Below are positions 50,848 to 60,411 of a stretch of 64,000 bases of DNA, piece after piece; position 1 is the stretch's first letter, and every line of letters starts with the position of its first letter. Below the pieces are notes generated by a model, which saw only the letters and a list, made by a program, of their open reading frames with translations, had not been told where the DNA came from and did not search any database. The translations under genes and the position numbers were made by a program. The stretch comes from G963662675 sp963662675 (GTDB taxonomy: Bacteria; Bacteroidota; Bacteroidia; Bacteroidales; Prolixibacteraceae): assembly GCA_963662675.2 (NCBI GenBank), contig CAXXHP010000004.1, forward strand, positions 372,001-436,000, read 5' to 3'.

Positions 50848-53800
50848 CTAGTCAATTAGAACATTAATCAGGTCGTTCACTTTAAAAGGTTTTCCCAGAA
50901 AAGCATCCATCCCAACATTCAAGCAATGTTCAACATCTTCGCGCATGGTGTTTGCAGTCATGGCAATAATTTTGACCGGGTGTTCAATTTCTTGCGATTT
51001 TTCCATTTCCCGTATTATTATTGTTGCTTCAATGCCATTCATTACAGGGAGTTGGATATCCATAAGGATATAATCAATTTTTTCTGTTTTAAATAAGTCT
51101 ACTGCTTCTTTACCATCATATGCTTCAAGAATATTTGAACAGAATGGTTTAAGTGAATGTATTGCAACTTTCATGTTTATCCGATTGTCTTCAACAATCA
51201 TGATCCGTTTGTCTTTAAAGTCTGCTTTTAGTAGCTCAATGTCATCTTTATTTGTTGCCACTTGATTTGGACTTCCAATAACGGAGGCGATAGCATTATA
51301 TAGATGTTTCAGCTTTACAGGTTTATTTAAATAATTATCAAATCCAGATTTTTTTATTTTTTTACCTTGAATTGCATCGGTTACCGATGATAATAATATT
51401 AAGCGGGTAGATGCCAAAATGGGATTCTCTTTTATCTTTGTTGCGAGTTCCATACCATCCATACCATCCATTTGGTAATCGATAAGGGCGAAATCAAATG
51501 TGAAATTATCTGCTTTTAAAATCTCCAGTTTTTCTAATGCATCCAATCCATTTACAGCTTCGCTAACATTTACATCCCAATTCTCGAGGTATTCCTTGAA
51601 AATTTTTCTGTTTGTTTTGTTATCATCAACAATTAGCGCATTTAGGTTTTTAAATGGAACATTTTTAAATAGAATATTGCCTTCATGCTCTTCTTCAGAT
51701 GGCTTGAATTTCAATATAAATGAAAACTCAGATCCTTTACCTTCTTCACTGTTAAGGGTGAACTGTCCTTTCATTGCATTTACGAGTCTTTTGCAAATCG
51801 CCAGTCCTAGTCCTGTTCCACCAAATTTTCGGGTTGTAGAGCTATCGACTTGTGTAAACGATTGAAAAAGTTTTGCTTGGTGCTCTTTCGGAATGCCAAT
51901 TCCTGAATCTTTTACTTTGAATAAGACTTCGTGCTCGTTATTTACAATTCCTAGATGTTCCGCAAAGATAGAGACTTCTCCTTTGGGGGTAAACTTTATC
52001 GCATTATTAACAAGATTAGTAATAATCTGTTTTAATCGAACATAGTCACCAATAAAAAATTCAGGAATTTCTGTGTCGACATAGGTTAGCAAGTCAAGTG
52101 ATTTTTGGTTCGCATGGATTATCTGAATGTCTGCTACTTCTTCAACAATACTGCGGATATTGATCGGAGCGTATTCGAGCTCCATTCTTCCGGATTCAAT
52201 TTTTGAGAAATCTAAGATGTCATTGATAATAGCAAGTAGGGTTTGACCTGAATTCATGATAATATCAAGATACTCCATCTGCATCGGATCGAGCTTGGTG
52301 CGTTTTAATATGTCGGCCATTCCAATTACGCCATTCATGGGAGTTCGAATTTCATGTGACATATTTGCCAGGAATAAGCTTTTGGCCTTATTGGCCTCTT
52401 CTGCTTTCTCTTTGGCATGTTGGAATCGTTGTTTTGCTAGCTCTTGTGATGTAACATCTCTAGAAATGCCAACAAGACCGATAATTTCACCTTCTTCATT
52501 TTTTATAGGTACTTTGGTTGTTGATAGCCAGATGTCGGATCCATCTTGTAGCTTTTCTTTATCAACACGATTAATTAAAGGAACTCCAGTGGCATAAATC
52601 TTCTTTTCATTAAAGCGCGATTCATTTGCGATATCTTTTGCGAAAAAATGATAATCCGTTTTTCCAATTACTTCTTTTTGTTCTTTAGCTCCAAACGATT
52701 TACAAAGGGCTTCATTTATTCTAATGTATCTGGATTCTATGTCTTTAAAGTATATTCTGTCCGGAACATTATTCATTAATAAATTCAGAAGTTCCTTTTC
52801 ATATTCCAGCTCTTTCTCAATTAAATGTTCTTTGGTAACATCTCGGCTAAGGCCAACCATTCCAATACACTTCCCTGATTCGTCATTTAATGGGATTTTG
52901 GTAGCTGTCATATATTTGTAACCATCGGGAGTTTTGACGTGTTCCAGTTTGTTAATTAAAGGTTCTCCTCCTTTCATTAATTCCTGCTCGTCAAGAAGTG
53001 CTTGTTTTGCATGTGTTTCATCAAAGAAATCGGCATCTGATTTCCCGATACCATCAATTGGACTATTTAATCCGAGGGTTTTTGCTTGTGCTTTATTTAT
53101 TCGGATGAACTTCGAATTCTGGTCTTTAAAATAGATGGTGTCGGGAATGTTGTCCATTAACATTTGCAAATAATGTTTCTCATTCCTCAAATGTTCTTGC
53201 AGTACAACTTGATCCGTAATCTTCTCATAAAGACCAATGATTGCAATTACTTCACCGTTATCATTTTTAATTGGAATTTTACTTTTATGTAAGAAATCAG
53301 TACTACCATCTGCATTTACAACTTTCTCTTCGTAATTAATAATTGATTTTCCAGAACGAATTACTTCTAAGTCAATTTCTGTATTTCTAGTTGCTTCATC
53401 TTTTGAAAACAAATCAAAATCGGTGAGCCCGACAATATTACAATGCTCATCTAGCCCACGATCCTTGCAGAATATCTGGTCACAGCCGAGATATTTAAGG
53501 TTTTTGTCTTTCCAAAAAACGGCTATTGGAAGGTGATGGATGATCAAATCTAGTAGCTTGTCCGAAAAATCTATTTTATTTTCACTTTGGAATATTTTTA
53601 ATAGATCAGTTTGAGAAAAATCTTCAGTTAAATAAAATTGTTGGGAATTTGCTCGCTTTCCTTTTTCGTTTGTGACGAGAATAATTGGGATTTTACGGTC
53701 TAATTTACTTCCGGGGCCTATTGCTGGAAGAATGTGACCATAATCCGTGTAATGGACTAAAATTGCATCTGGACTTATTTGTAATAAAGCATGCTCTATT

Positions 53801-53910
53801 GATTCCAAATCACTAAAATACAAGATGTTTGTTCCTTTTAGTGTGTTTGCTAGAGGAATGAATTTTTGATAACTGTATTTACAACCGAGATAGATCAAAA
53901 GTTGTTTCAT
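50848..53910 (-). CDS. Hybrid sensor histidine kinase with PAS domains
   Basis: 1020 residues from the ATG at 53910 (MKQLLIYLG); an upstream ATG at 53964 would add 18 basic residues. The order is: a degenerate receiver-like N-terminus, three PAS domains (about 135-255, 265-380, 390-500), HisKA (NMSHEIRTPMNGVIGM, about 515), HATPase (NLVNNAIKFTP, DSGIGIP, GGTGLGLAI), then two receivers (LIVDDNKTNRK with the acceptor in LIDYQMDGMDG, and IMIVEDNRINMK with LMDIQLPVMNG). No transmembrane helix, so a cytosolic sensor. No partner gene is adjacent. Repeated PAS units share the IYFKD...SRYIRINEA theme. Confidence 0.92.
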   Translation of the reverse strand: MKQLLIYLGCKYSYQKFIPLANTLKGTNILYFSDLESIEHALLQISPDAILVHYTDYGHILPAIGPGSKLDRKIPIILVTNEKGKRANSQQFYLTEDFSQTDLLKIFQSENKIDFSDKLLDLIIHHLPIAVFWKDKNLKYLGCDQIFCKDRGLDEHCNIVGLTDFDLFSKDEATRNTEIDLEVIRSGKSIINYEEKVVNADGSTDFLHKSKIPIKNDNGEVIAIIGLYEKITDQVVLQEHLRNEKHYLQMLMDNIPDTIYFKDQNSKFIRINKAQAKTLGLNSPIDGIGKSDADFFDETHAKQALLDEQELMKGGEPLINKLEHVKTPDGYKYMTATKIPLNDESGKCIGMVGLSRDVTKEHLIEKELEYEKELLNLLMNNVPDRIYFKDIESRYIRINEALCKSFGAKEQKEVIGKTDYHFFAKDIANESRFNEKKIYATGVPLINRVDKEKLQDGSDIWLSTTKVPIKNEEGEIIGLVGISRDVTSQELAKQRFQHAKEKAEEANKAKSLFLANMSHEIRTPMNGVIGMADILKRTKLDPMQMEYLDIIMNSGQTLLAIINDILDFSKIESGRMELEYAPINIRSIVEEVADIQIIHANQKSLDLLTYVDTEIPEFFIGDYVRLKQIITNLVNNAIKFTPKGEVSIFAEHLGIVNNEHEVLFKVKDSGIGIPKEHQAKLFQSFTQVDSSTTRKFGGTGLGLAICKRLVNAMKGQFTLNSEEGKGSEFSFILKFKPSEEEHEGNILFKNVPFKNLNALIVDDNKTNRKIFKEYLENWDVNVSEAVNGLDALEKLEILKADNFTFDFALIDYQMDGMDGMELATKIKENPILASTRLILLSSVTDAIQGKKIKKSGFDNYLNKPVKLKHLYNAIASVIGSPNQVATNKDDIELLKADFKDKRIMIVEDNRINMKVAIHSLKPFCSNILEAYDGKEAVDLFKTEKIDYILMDIQLPVMNGIEATIIIREMEKSQEIEHPVKIIAMTANTMREDVEHCLNVGMDAFLGKPFKVNDLINVLID

Positions 53911-54074
53911 AAGCCAAATTCTTTTTTTAGTCTTGCGTAAAATACAGAAATATATTGACATCATCTTCCATGTAATTTGTATTATGTACCAATTAAATAT
54001 AATTTACAGTTAATGGGTTGTTAATAAGGTGAATGTCATCAGCATTTGATGCCTAATCATCTAAATTGATAGCA

Positions 54075-54402
54075 ATGAAAAATAATAAACTTGCAGTTGT
54101 TTGGACTAGTGGAGATTCGGAAGTAGCAGAAAAGGTGTGCTTGATGTACACGAAATGTTAAAATTAATAATTGTTTTGATGAAGTTGTTCTCATTATATG
54201 GAGCCTTCTACCAGATTGTTAGCTGAAAATGAAAGCCTTCAAAGACATGAGTATACTTGGCGTTCGCATTGAAGCTTGTATTTCATGCGCAGATATGTAT
54301 GGTGCTACAGAGCAATTAAGTTTGATGGATATTGACGTGAAACCAATGGGTGTCCCTTTAACCAATTATCTGAAAGAGGATTGGCATTGTCTTACCTTTT
54401 AG
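54075..54402 (+). pseudogene. Decayed DsrE-family gene
   Basis: Translation in three frames gives pieces of one DsrE/DsrF-like protein: KLAVVWTSGDSEVAEKVCLMY in part from ATG 54075, then FDEVVLIIW (frame of 54181), then LLAENESLQ (frame of 54204), then GVRIEACISCADMYG to MGVPLTNYLKEDWHCLTF ending at TAG 54402. At least two frameshifts and a stop break it. Intact relatives are small cytosolic sulfur-relay-like proteins. It was probably a chromosomal gene lost recently, because the pieces remain easy to read. Confidence 0.75.
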
Positions 54403-54475
54403 AAAAGCGGTTTAAACAATAGTTAAATTCAAAATGTCTTTTCGACATAATCGTATGATGTTTCCTGTCTTTTTC

Positions 54476-54483
54476 TACTTTTG
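54476..54483 (+). promoter_or_regulatory. -7 box of tpiA
   Basis: TACTTTTG fits TAnnTTTG, 50 bp before the tpiA ATG. A TATG about 19 bp upstream is a poor -33 box. Confidence 0.45.
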
Positions 54484-54532
54484 TGTCGATATTTAAGAAT
54501 ACTTATAATCTATTCCTACAAAAAAATATAAG

Positions 54533-55291
54533 ATGAGAAAAAAAGTTGTAGCCGGAAACTGGAAATGTAACACTACCGTTCAGGAAGGTGTTGAATTAGC
54601 AAAAGCAGTAAACGAACTGGTTGCCAAAGAAGGCGCAAAAGATGTTGTTGTTGTTCTTGGAACTCCATTTACACATATTACAAAAGTTGTTGAAACAGTT
54701 GATAACAGCCGCATTGGTGTTGCATCACAAAACTGTGCAGCCGAAGCAAAAGGTGCATATACAGGTGAAGTTTCTGCAAGCATGGTGAAATCAACTGGTG
54801 CTGAGTACGTTATTTTAGGTCACTCTGAAAGACGTGAGTATTATGGGGAAACCAGCGAAACGTTGAATAAAAAAGTAGCATTGGCATTGGAAAACGGACT
54901 AACTCCGATTTACTGTTGTGGTGAAGCTTTAGCCGTTCGCGAAGCAGGTACTCAAAACGACTTTGTGAAGACTCAGTTGGAAGAAACTGTTTTCAACCTT
55001 TCTGCTGAAGATTTCTCTAAGATTGTTATTGCTTACGAACCGATTTGGGCTATTGGAACTGGTGTAACTGCAAGTTCAGCACAAGCTCAGGAAATGTTGG
55101 CTTATATCCGTGGTATCATTGCTGATAAATTTGGTGCTGCTATTGCTGAAGAAACTTCAATTCTTTATGGTGGAAGCTGTAGCCCTAAAAATGCAAACGA
55201 ACTTTTTGCAAATCCTGATATCGATGGTGGTTTAATTGGTGGTGCTTCAATGAAAGCTGAAGACTTCCTTGCAATCATTAACGCATACTAA
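54533..55291 (+). CDS. tpiA: Triosephosphate isomerase
   Basis: A 252-residue TIM barrel with all catalytic elements: GNWKCN (Lys near residue 13), LGHSERREYYGE (His about 97), VIAYEPIWAIGTG (Glu about 170) and the phosphate loop YGGSCSPKN. It interconverts dihydroxyacetone phosphate and glyceraldehyde 3-phosphate in glycolysis and gluconeogenesis. Monocistronic with a clear terminator; normal length. Confidence 0.97.
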   Translation: MRKKVVAGNWKCNTTVQEGVELAKAVNELVAKEGAKDVVVVLGTPFTHITKVVETVDNSRIGVASQNCAAEAKGAYTGEVSASMVKSTGAEYVILGHSERREYYGETSETLNKKVALALENGLTPIYCCGEALAVREAGTQNDFVKTQLEETVFNLSAEDFSKIVIAYEPIWAIGTGVTASSAQAQEMLAYIRGIIADKFGAAIAEETSILYGGSCSPKNANELFANPDIDGGLIGGASMKAEDFLAIINAY

Positions 55292-55319
55292 TTCGAAAGA
55301 TATTTATCTCTAGATATTT

Positions 55320-55353
55320 AATCCCGACAGTCTGAACTGTCGGGATTTTTTTT
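55320..55353 (+). terminator. Terminator of tpiA
   Basis: AATCCCGACAG (55320-55330) / CTGTCGGGATT (55337-55347) followed by a run of T. Confidence 0.9.
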
Positions 55354-55433
55354 GCTTTCTATTACCATAAGTTTTCTGTGTAATAGCGTGAAGCAGATAA
55401 ACAGAGAATTGTCGATAGAATTTTTATCGCTTT

Positions 55434-57254
55434 TTATCTTATCGGATCACCATCATAATAGCGGATACCATTTTTATAAGACCAGTGTTTCAGGAAATCC
55501 CACAAACGTGGTATTTCATCCGGAATACAGTTGTGGGCGCGGTAGAGGGTTCTGCCAAGTTTAAAGAGTGGAAAACCTTGATTGTTGACCCAAGTCCAGG
55601 TCTGGAATCTACCTTCTGTCTCAATGTTGGATCCATCGCCTAAAGATCCTACTTTATTTGCTTTCAGATAATAGGAGGCCCATCCGTCAAGCATGTTTTC
55701 AGTTTCGTCCCAAAGAGTGCCTGTCATCATTTCAATATCTCCCTCTCCGATGATGCAGTAGTTTGGAATCATTTCATTGCTTGCATCTGCTGTTGATATT
55801 CTTCCGAATCCTCCCTCGTCGCTTGGGTAACTAAGTCCCGAAGTGGAAGCTATTGCAGCAAAGTAGTCTGGATTGGTGATACCAAACCCTTGAGTAGCGA
55901 AGCTGCCCGCTGACTGCCCGGTAGCGTAGAATCGATTGGAATCAACTTTATAATAGCTTTTCATGTATTCAGCAAGTTTCTCATAGAACATTCCTGTGTC
56001 TGCATGACTAACGGAGGTAGAGCTGCTACTATATGTTTCGCAAGGAATAGCAAGGATAAATCCTTCCTTGTCTGCGACTTTCCACCAAAGCGTATTGTGG
56101 AAGAATACTTTATCTGTCTGGGTGTTCCCGGCAAATACAAAGACCACTGGTGCGCCCTCAGGCCATAGGGTTTTCGCTGACTCGGGTTCATAAATCTGAA
56201 ATTCGCGCAGTTGACCGTTGACAATCATGGTTTTTATTTCGCCGTACTCTTCTCGTGGTGCAAGATGGTTGCCATAAGCAGTAGCATTTTCGTAACTCAC
56301 ATACTCTGTGACGAAATCATATAAGTTTTTGGTTAGTTGAGGATTTAAAACATCAACGTCTGCTTCTAGTGTTATAAGCTTGGAAATTGAACCAGTATAA
56401 TTGGTTGACCATGCATCGGATTCCTCAGATTGTATGAATACATCAGCACCGTATAAGTAATTGGGATTGGAGGTGCTTTTTGCGATGACATCGTTTACGT
56501 CTTTCCAGTAGGAGATGCCATGGGAAACGCGTCTCAGATCCGAATTTATAAAAGCAGTTGGGATCGGTATCTCGTTGCTGGCGAATTTGATTTCATCGGG
56601 GATTTCTAAGGGGACATAACCGGTGGAGAGTCCGTCCATGTAAATTTTATCGAAACGGGAGTAGGATTCATCACTCTGACTCTCAGTGTTAACGTAAGCC
56701 TGACTGATAACCAACAACGGATTAGCTGCTGCCCAAGCTTCCATCGCAGTACCTCCACCGTCATAGCCAACGAGGTAGCTAATGCCGAAAATAGAAAAGT
56801 AGTCGTTCTTTTCGTAGAAATTGATAACAGTGTTAATGTAATCCAGTTCTGTTTCAGGGGCGCTCCAACCATTGATCCCCGATTCAAGCAGAACGAGTCC
56901 TTCTTCGTTTTTGTTAGCAATGTCGTACCAGCCACTGGCAATCAAGAATTCTGTAGCCTCAATACCTTCCGGAACAGAAATAACCGTAAAGAAAGATCGT
57001 ATGGGGGCATTGGGGGCAATGTAGAATTTTGCTTTTCGAATGCTGCCGTTCACGTCGAAAGATTTTTCGAAGTAGCCAGTCATTGGGAGTTTGTTTGCTT
57101 GCTGGTAGTTGTATGCCGGAATCGGCATTTCATCTAAAGACACTGGCGTAAACTCTTTGATAATCGTTTGTTTGGAGGCAAATGTGTTTAGCAGTCCTGT
57201 CATTAAGAATATTATGACCAGAATAAGCTGTTTCAAATTTCTATTATTTTTCAT
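55434..57254 (-). CDS. Exported alpha/beta hydrolase (PHB depolymerase-like)
   Basis: A 606-residue protein with a signal peptide (LILVIIFLMTGLLNTFA, cleavage near residue 26). The C-terminal half is an esterase/PHB-depolymerase-like hydrolase: the oxyanion area VVFVFAGNTQTDKVFF and the nucleophile elbow YATGQSAGS (Ser near 455). The N-terminal half looks like a second, serine-poor copy of the fold (FGISYLVGYDGGGTAMEAWAAA). Probably acts on esters or polysaccharide-linked acids outside the cell. It forms a same-strand pair with the next hydrolase gene. Confidence 0.75.
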   Translation of the reverse strand: MKNNRNLKQLILVIIFLMTGLLNTFASKQTIIKEFTPVSLDEMPIPAYNYQQANKLPMTGYFEKSFDVNGSIRKAKFYIAPNAPIRSFFTVISVPEGIEATEFLIASGWYDIANKNEEGLVLLESGINGWSAPETELDYINTVINFYEKNDYFSIFGISYLVGYDGGGTAMEAWAAANPLLVISQAYVNTESQSDESYSRFDKIYMDGLSTGYVPLEIPDEIKFASNEIPIPTAFINSDLRRVSHGISYWKDVNDVIAKSTSNPNYLYGADVFIQSEESDAWSTNYTGSISKLITLEADVDVLNPQLTKNLYDFVTEYVSYENATAYGNHLAPREEYGEIKTMIVNGQLREFQIYEPESAKTLWPEGAPVVFVFAGNTQTDKVFFHNTLWWKVADKEGFILAIPCETYSSSSTSVSHADTGMFYEKLAEYMKSYYKVDSNRFYATGQSAGSFATQGFGITNPDYFAAIASTSGLSYPSDEGGFGRISTADASNEMIPNYCIIGEGDIEMMTGTLWDETENMLDGWASYYLKANKVGSLGDGSNIETEGRFQTWTWVNNQGFPLFKLGRTLYRAHNCIPDEIPRLWDFLKHWSYKNGIRYYDGDPIR

Positions 57255-57333
57255 GTTTAATAATTCTACAGTGCTTTTCCCCTGGATGAAAAAAGCTAGA
57301 TGTTTTTGTGGAAGATGATAATTATGCTTTAAG

Positions 57334-57376
57334 AATCGGCAGCTAAATAGGTTTGATATTTAGCTGCCGATTTTTC
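57334..57376. terminator. Strong hairpin between the two hydrolase genes
   Basis: AATCGGCAGCTAAATA (57334-57349) / TATTTAGCTGCCGATT (57357-57372), 16 perfect pairs. The T tail is on the plus strand, but the hairpin most likely ends the minus-strand gene at 57403. Confidence 0.7.
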
Positions 57377-57402
57377 TTGTGTTTTATGTCTATGAATACC
57401 GA

Positions 57403-58974
57403 TTAGCGTGTCTCGTAATTGCGTGACAGCACCCAGTCGTGAAGTGTTTCTCCGTAGGTAGTGTAATTGAAGCCTTCCTTGTTGTAAATGCCATCGGTTA
57501 GGCTTCCCTTGAGTTGATATGTGTCTCCAGTATTTAGCTTCGAGTTGTATACCAGCTCACCATCGACAATTTTAGCGTCAGGGCCATAATATAAGTTGTC
57601 GAAAAAATACCAGTAGTTTAACTTGGTTGTAGAGTGGTCGGTTTCTCCCCAGTAATAGAAAAGCCCGGTTGGGAAACCGGTAAGGTGTATATTTTCTGCA
57701 ATCCATTCATCAGACCAGCCTGCCTCTTTGTAGTAGGAGATTGCTGTCTGGTATTTCTCAATATTATTTGTATCCTGTTCACCGTCGAAGGCCCAAATAC
57801 TCATGCCGTATTTTGCAGCGTTTTTCCATTCTGTATTGGTCCAGTCACCTGCAAACATATTTTTGCCAGCTATACCTGTACCCATTGAGCCGTTATTGAG
57901 TACTAAGGTATTGATCAGCCCAGGATAGGTGGCGACAATAGTGTTGCAAGCAATGGTGCCGCGTGAGTTGCCGGTTAGGGTGATGTTTTTGGAGTCCGCG
58001 TTGTAATTCTCGATAAAGTATTGAATCACATTGTAGTCATCCTCATAAAACTTGTAATCATCGCCACCGGTATGACTGCGGTCGTGTATGTTCAGTACGA
58101 TAGCATCGCAATCCATCCAGCGAAATCCTGAGCCATCAAAGTTGAGTCCAGTGCCGAAGTTGTTGGTGCCGTCTTCGTGTTTCCAGTATGAGATTCCGTA
58201 ACCAGCAACGGTGATGATCAATGGATATTTATTCGCGCTACTTTTATCAAAATTATCAGGAAAATAAGCCCATCCTTTGACGTATTTATCACCATCGGTG
58301 GCGGTGGTGGAGACTTGGATGTTTAGTTCTTCGAACGATTGGAATCCGCCTTCTCCGTAATTGGCATCGATAGTGGGTTGCCATAGTCCATTCGCATTAT
58401 AAGTGCCATCTTCATTGGACAAACAAGTGGCGTCTTCAATAGTCTCACCGGTATGATAAAGTTTCAGTTCCAGACACTCGCGAGTTTGATAGCCATCGCC
58501 ACTGGTGTTTGCCTTATACTTTTCGGAGTCCTCATCTCCATAGTGGATAATGCCGTCTACAGAGCGATACCAAGGACCAGTGGCATATACCCCAATGGGG
58601 TTTTTGGTACGAGAGCCAGTGGCATTGTCACCACTGTAGATCAAGGTGTTGTTTTCTAAAGCCTCGGTTTCTGCGGTGATGTATATGGTCACTACTTGTC
58701 CGTTAACTTCAACGTCATTAATGGAGCTCTCTTTGAAATCTGGATTGGCGTAGCCTCGATCCAACAATTTGTAAGTATTCTCGGCCACCTTTGAGAGGTC
58801 TACGTTGTCTTGGTAGGTGATTTCAACTTTCGTCAGCTTCTGTCCATAAAAACAAAGATCAGAATAAGCTTGGATACTTGTAATGGTATCTACTGATACT
58901 GTGTCTGTCATTTGTTGCTGGCTGCAACTTGTGATTGCTAAGGTTAATGCAAAATAGAACAGCAATAATCTCAT
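57403..58974 (-). CDS. Lipoprotein alpha/beta hydrolase
   Basis: 523 residues from ATG 58974 (MRLLLFYFALTLAITSC), where the lipobox AITSC predicts an outer-surface lipoprotein; a longer start at 59019 adds 15 residues. The hydrolase core carries YPLIITVAGYGISYWK and the nucleophile elbow LTGNSRGTIA, with a late histidine in WGETDHSTTK. Secreted esterases of this kind process polysaccharides or polyesters. Related in style to the 55434 gene, suggesting an old duplication, but a hairpin separates them. Confidence 0.72.
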   Translation of the reverse strand: MRLLLFYFALTLAITSCSQQQMTDTVSVDTITSIQAYSDLCFYGQKLTKVEITYQDNVDLSKVAENTYKLLDRGYANPDFKESSINDVEVNGQVVTIYITAETEALENNTLIYSGDNATGSRTKNPIGVYATGPWYRSVDGIIHYGDEDSEKYKANTSGDGYQTRECLELKLYHTGETIEDATCLSNEDGTYNANGLWQPTIDANYGEGGFQSFEELNIQVSTTATDGDKYVKGWAYFPDNFDKSSANKYPLIITVAGYGISYWKHEDGTNNFGTGLNFDGSGFRWMDCDAIVLNIHDRSHTGGDDYKFYEDDYNVIQYFIENYNADSKNITLTGNSRGTIACNTIVATYPGLINTLVLNNGSMGTGIAGKNMFAGDWTNTEWKNAAKYGMSIWAFDGEQDTNNIEKYQTAISYYKEAGWSDEWIAENIHLTGFPTGLFYYWGETDHSTTKLNYWYFFDNLYYGPDAKIVDGELVYNSKLNTGDTYQLKGSLTDGIYNKEGFNYTTYGETLHDWVLSRNYETR

Positions 58975-59019
58975 AAGTCGTGTTTTAGTGGTTTTGGTTA
59001 TAGTTAGTTGCTTCTGCAT

Positions 59020-59358
59020 TTATTATATGGGAAATGAGCCGCCATATATTTCACAAAATCTGCCCAATTTAACGATTATCTTATGATATTAAAATCATAA
59101 GATTATAACTATGCAACATGATTGTATTGTTTGGTTGTTTGATTTTTATCGTTTTGACAAACAGATGTTTGTGTGTTTGAGGATTATGACAGAGATATTC
59201 AACTATTCACTGTCTGGGGTGAATCTTCTTTTTTATAAGAAATTGTTTTAATAATACTCAGTGCGTTTCACAACGGGTTCTTTTGTTACAAAAGAAATAT
59301 ATTTGTATTCTTCTATATTATTGATAGTATCATGTGAGAATTTAAGATCGAAAATACA
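59020..59358. other. Divergent intergenic region
   Basis: About 340 bp between the lipoprotein hydrolase and the SDR gene. TATATTTG at 59298-59305 is a consensus -7 box for the SDR gene, without a good -33. Nothing else is seen. Confidence 0.45.
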
Positions 59359-60081
59359 ATGAAAACAAATAGATCAATTGCCCTAATTACGGGTTCTTCA
59401 AGAGGTATTGGCAAGGCAATTGCCTTTGAGTTGGCTAGAACCGGATATACCGTAATTATTACTGGCACGAAACAAGATGTTGTTGATGCAGTTGTTGTTG
59501 ACCTTGAAAAGGGTGGGGGCAAAGGATTTGGAATTTCGTTGGATTTATTAGCAGCAGAAGCGCCTCAAAAACTTATTGAGGAGGTGATTAATCGCTTTGG
59601 TCAGTTGGATGTGTTGGTGAATAATGCTGGTGTTGCAAAGACGGACTCATTCGAAAAAGTCACAGAGACTGATTTTGATCTGGTGATGGGGTTGAATGTA
59701 AAAGTTCCTATGTTTTTAACCAAAGCGGCTTTGCCTCATTTGTTGCAGTCGCCCGAAAAGGCCATTGTAAATATCTCATCGGTAGTAGGACATAAGGCTT
59801 ATGCCAATCAAACATTATATGCTGCATCTAAACATGCCTTAAATGGATTGATGAGTGCCTTGGCAAAAGAGTACCAGAAAAATGGATTACGTGTTTACAA
59901 TGTTGCTCCGGGGGGTGTTGCTACAGAGATGATCCATACAGCGCGTCCCGATTTGGATGCAAGTACTTTAATTCAGCCCGAAGAAATTGCTAAAACAGTG
60001 GCTTTTTTGCTTTCGTTAAAAGGGAATGCTCAAATTGATGAGGTTCGAATTCGGCGCAAGGATAATGTCCCGTTTGGATGA
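59359..60081 (+). CDS. SDR-family oxidoreductase (FabG-like)
   Basis: A 240-residue classical short-chain dehydrogenase: nucleotide-binding TGSSRGIGKAIA (about 12-23), NNAG (about 88-91), catalytic Ser in VNISSVVG and YAASKH (Tyr/Lys about 154-158). These reduce or oxidise carbonyl/hydroxyl groups with NAD(P)H. Closest in style to 3-oxoacyl-ACP reductases, but a stand-alone copy outside a fatty-acid cluster, so the substrate is open. The start at 59359 gives the normal family length. Confidence 0.88.
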   Translation: MKTNRSIALITGSSRGIGKAIAFELARTGYTVIITGTKQDVVDAVVVDLEKGGGKGFGISLDLLAAEAPQKLIEEVINRFGQLDVLVNNAGVAKTDSFEKVTETDFDLVMGLNVKVPMFLTKAALPHLLQSPEKAIVNISSVVGHKAYANQTLYAASKHALNGLMSALAKEYQKNGLRVYNVAPGGVATEMIHTARPDLDASTLIQPEEIAKTVAFLLSLKGNAQIDEVRIRRKDNVPFG

Positions 60082-60115
60082 TTTGGCAATCAATTCTTGA
60101 GTGAAACTTCATTCC

Positions 60116-60235
60116 CCAACTGATGAAGTTGTAATGAAATCGGTTTTTCTGGCTGTAAATGAGGTTACAAAAAAATGGACCATGCCAATCCGTGACTGGG
60201 GCGTGATCCTGAATCAATTTTTAATGAACGTTTAG
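60116..60235 (+). pseudogene. IS256-family transposase remnant
   Basis: One frame from 60116 to the TAG at 60233-60235 reads PTDEVVMKSVFLAVNEVTKK and then WTMPIRDWGVILNQFL. This is the conserved C-terminus of IS256/mutator transposases. The upstream catalytic part is missing, so only a scar of about 120 bp is left between the SDR and AraC genes. Confidence 0.75.
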
Positions 60236-60411
60236 GTTTATGTTAATAAGTCGTGTTTACACACTTAGCGGGAGACTGTCTAGTAATCATGTAAGAAGTA
60301 TCCAATTCCATACATCTTCACCTAATTAGAAATTAATTATCCAATTCAAATATTTGCAAGCCTCGCTTTGCCTTTTCCCCTGCTGCAACCGCTTAGTGGA
60401 TAGGTTTGTGC

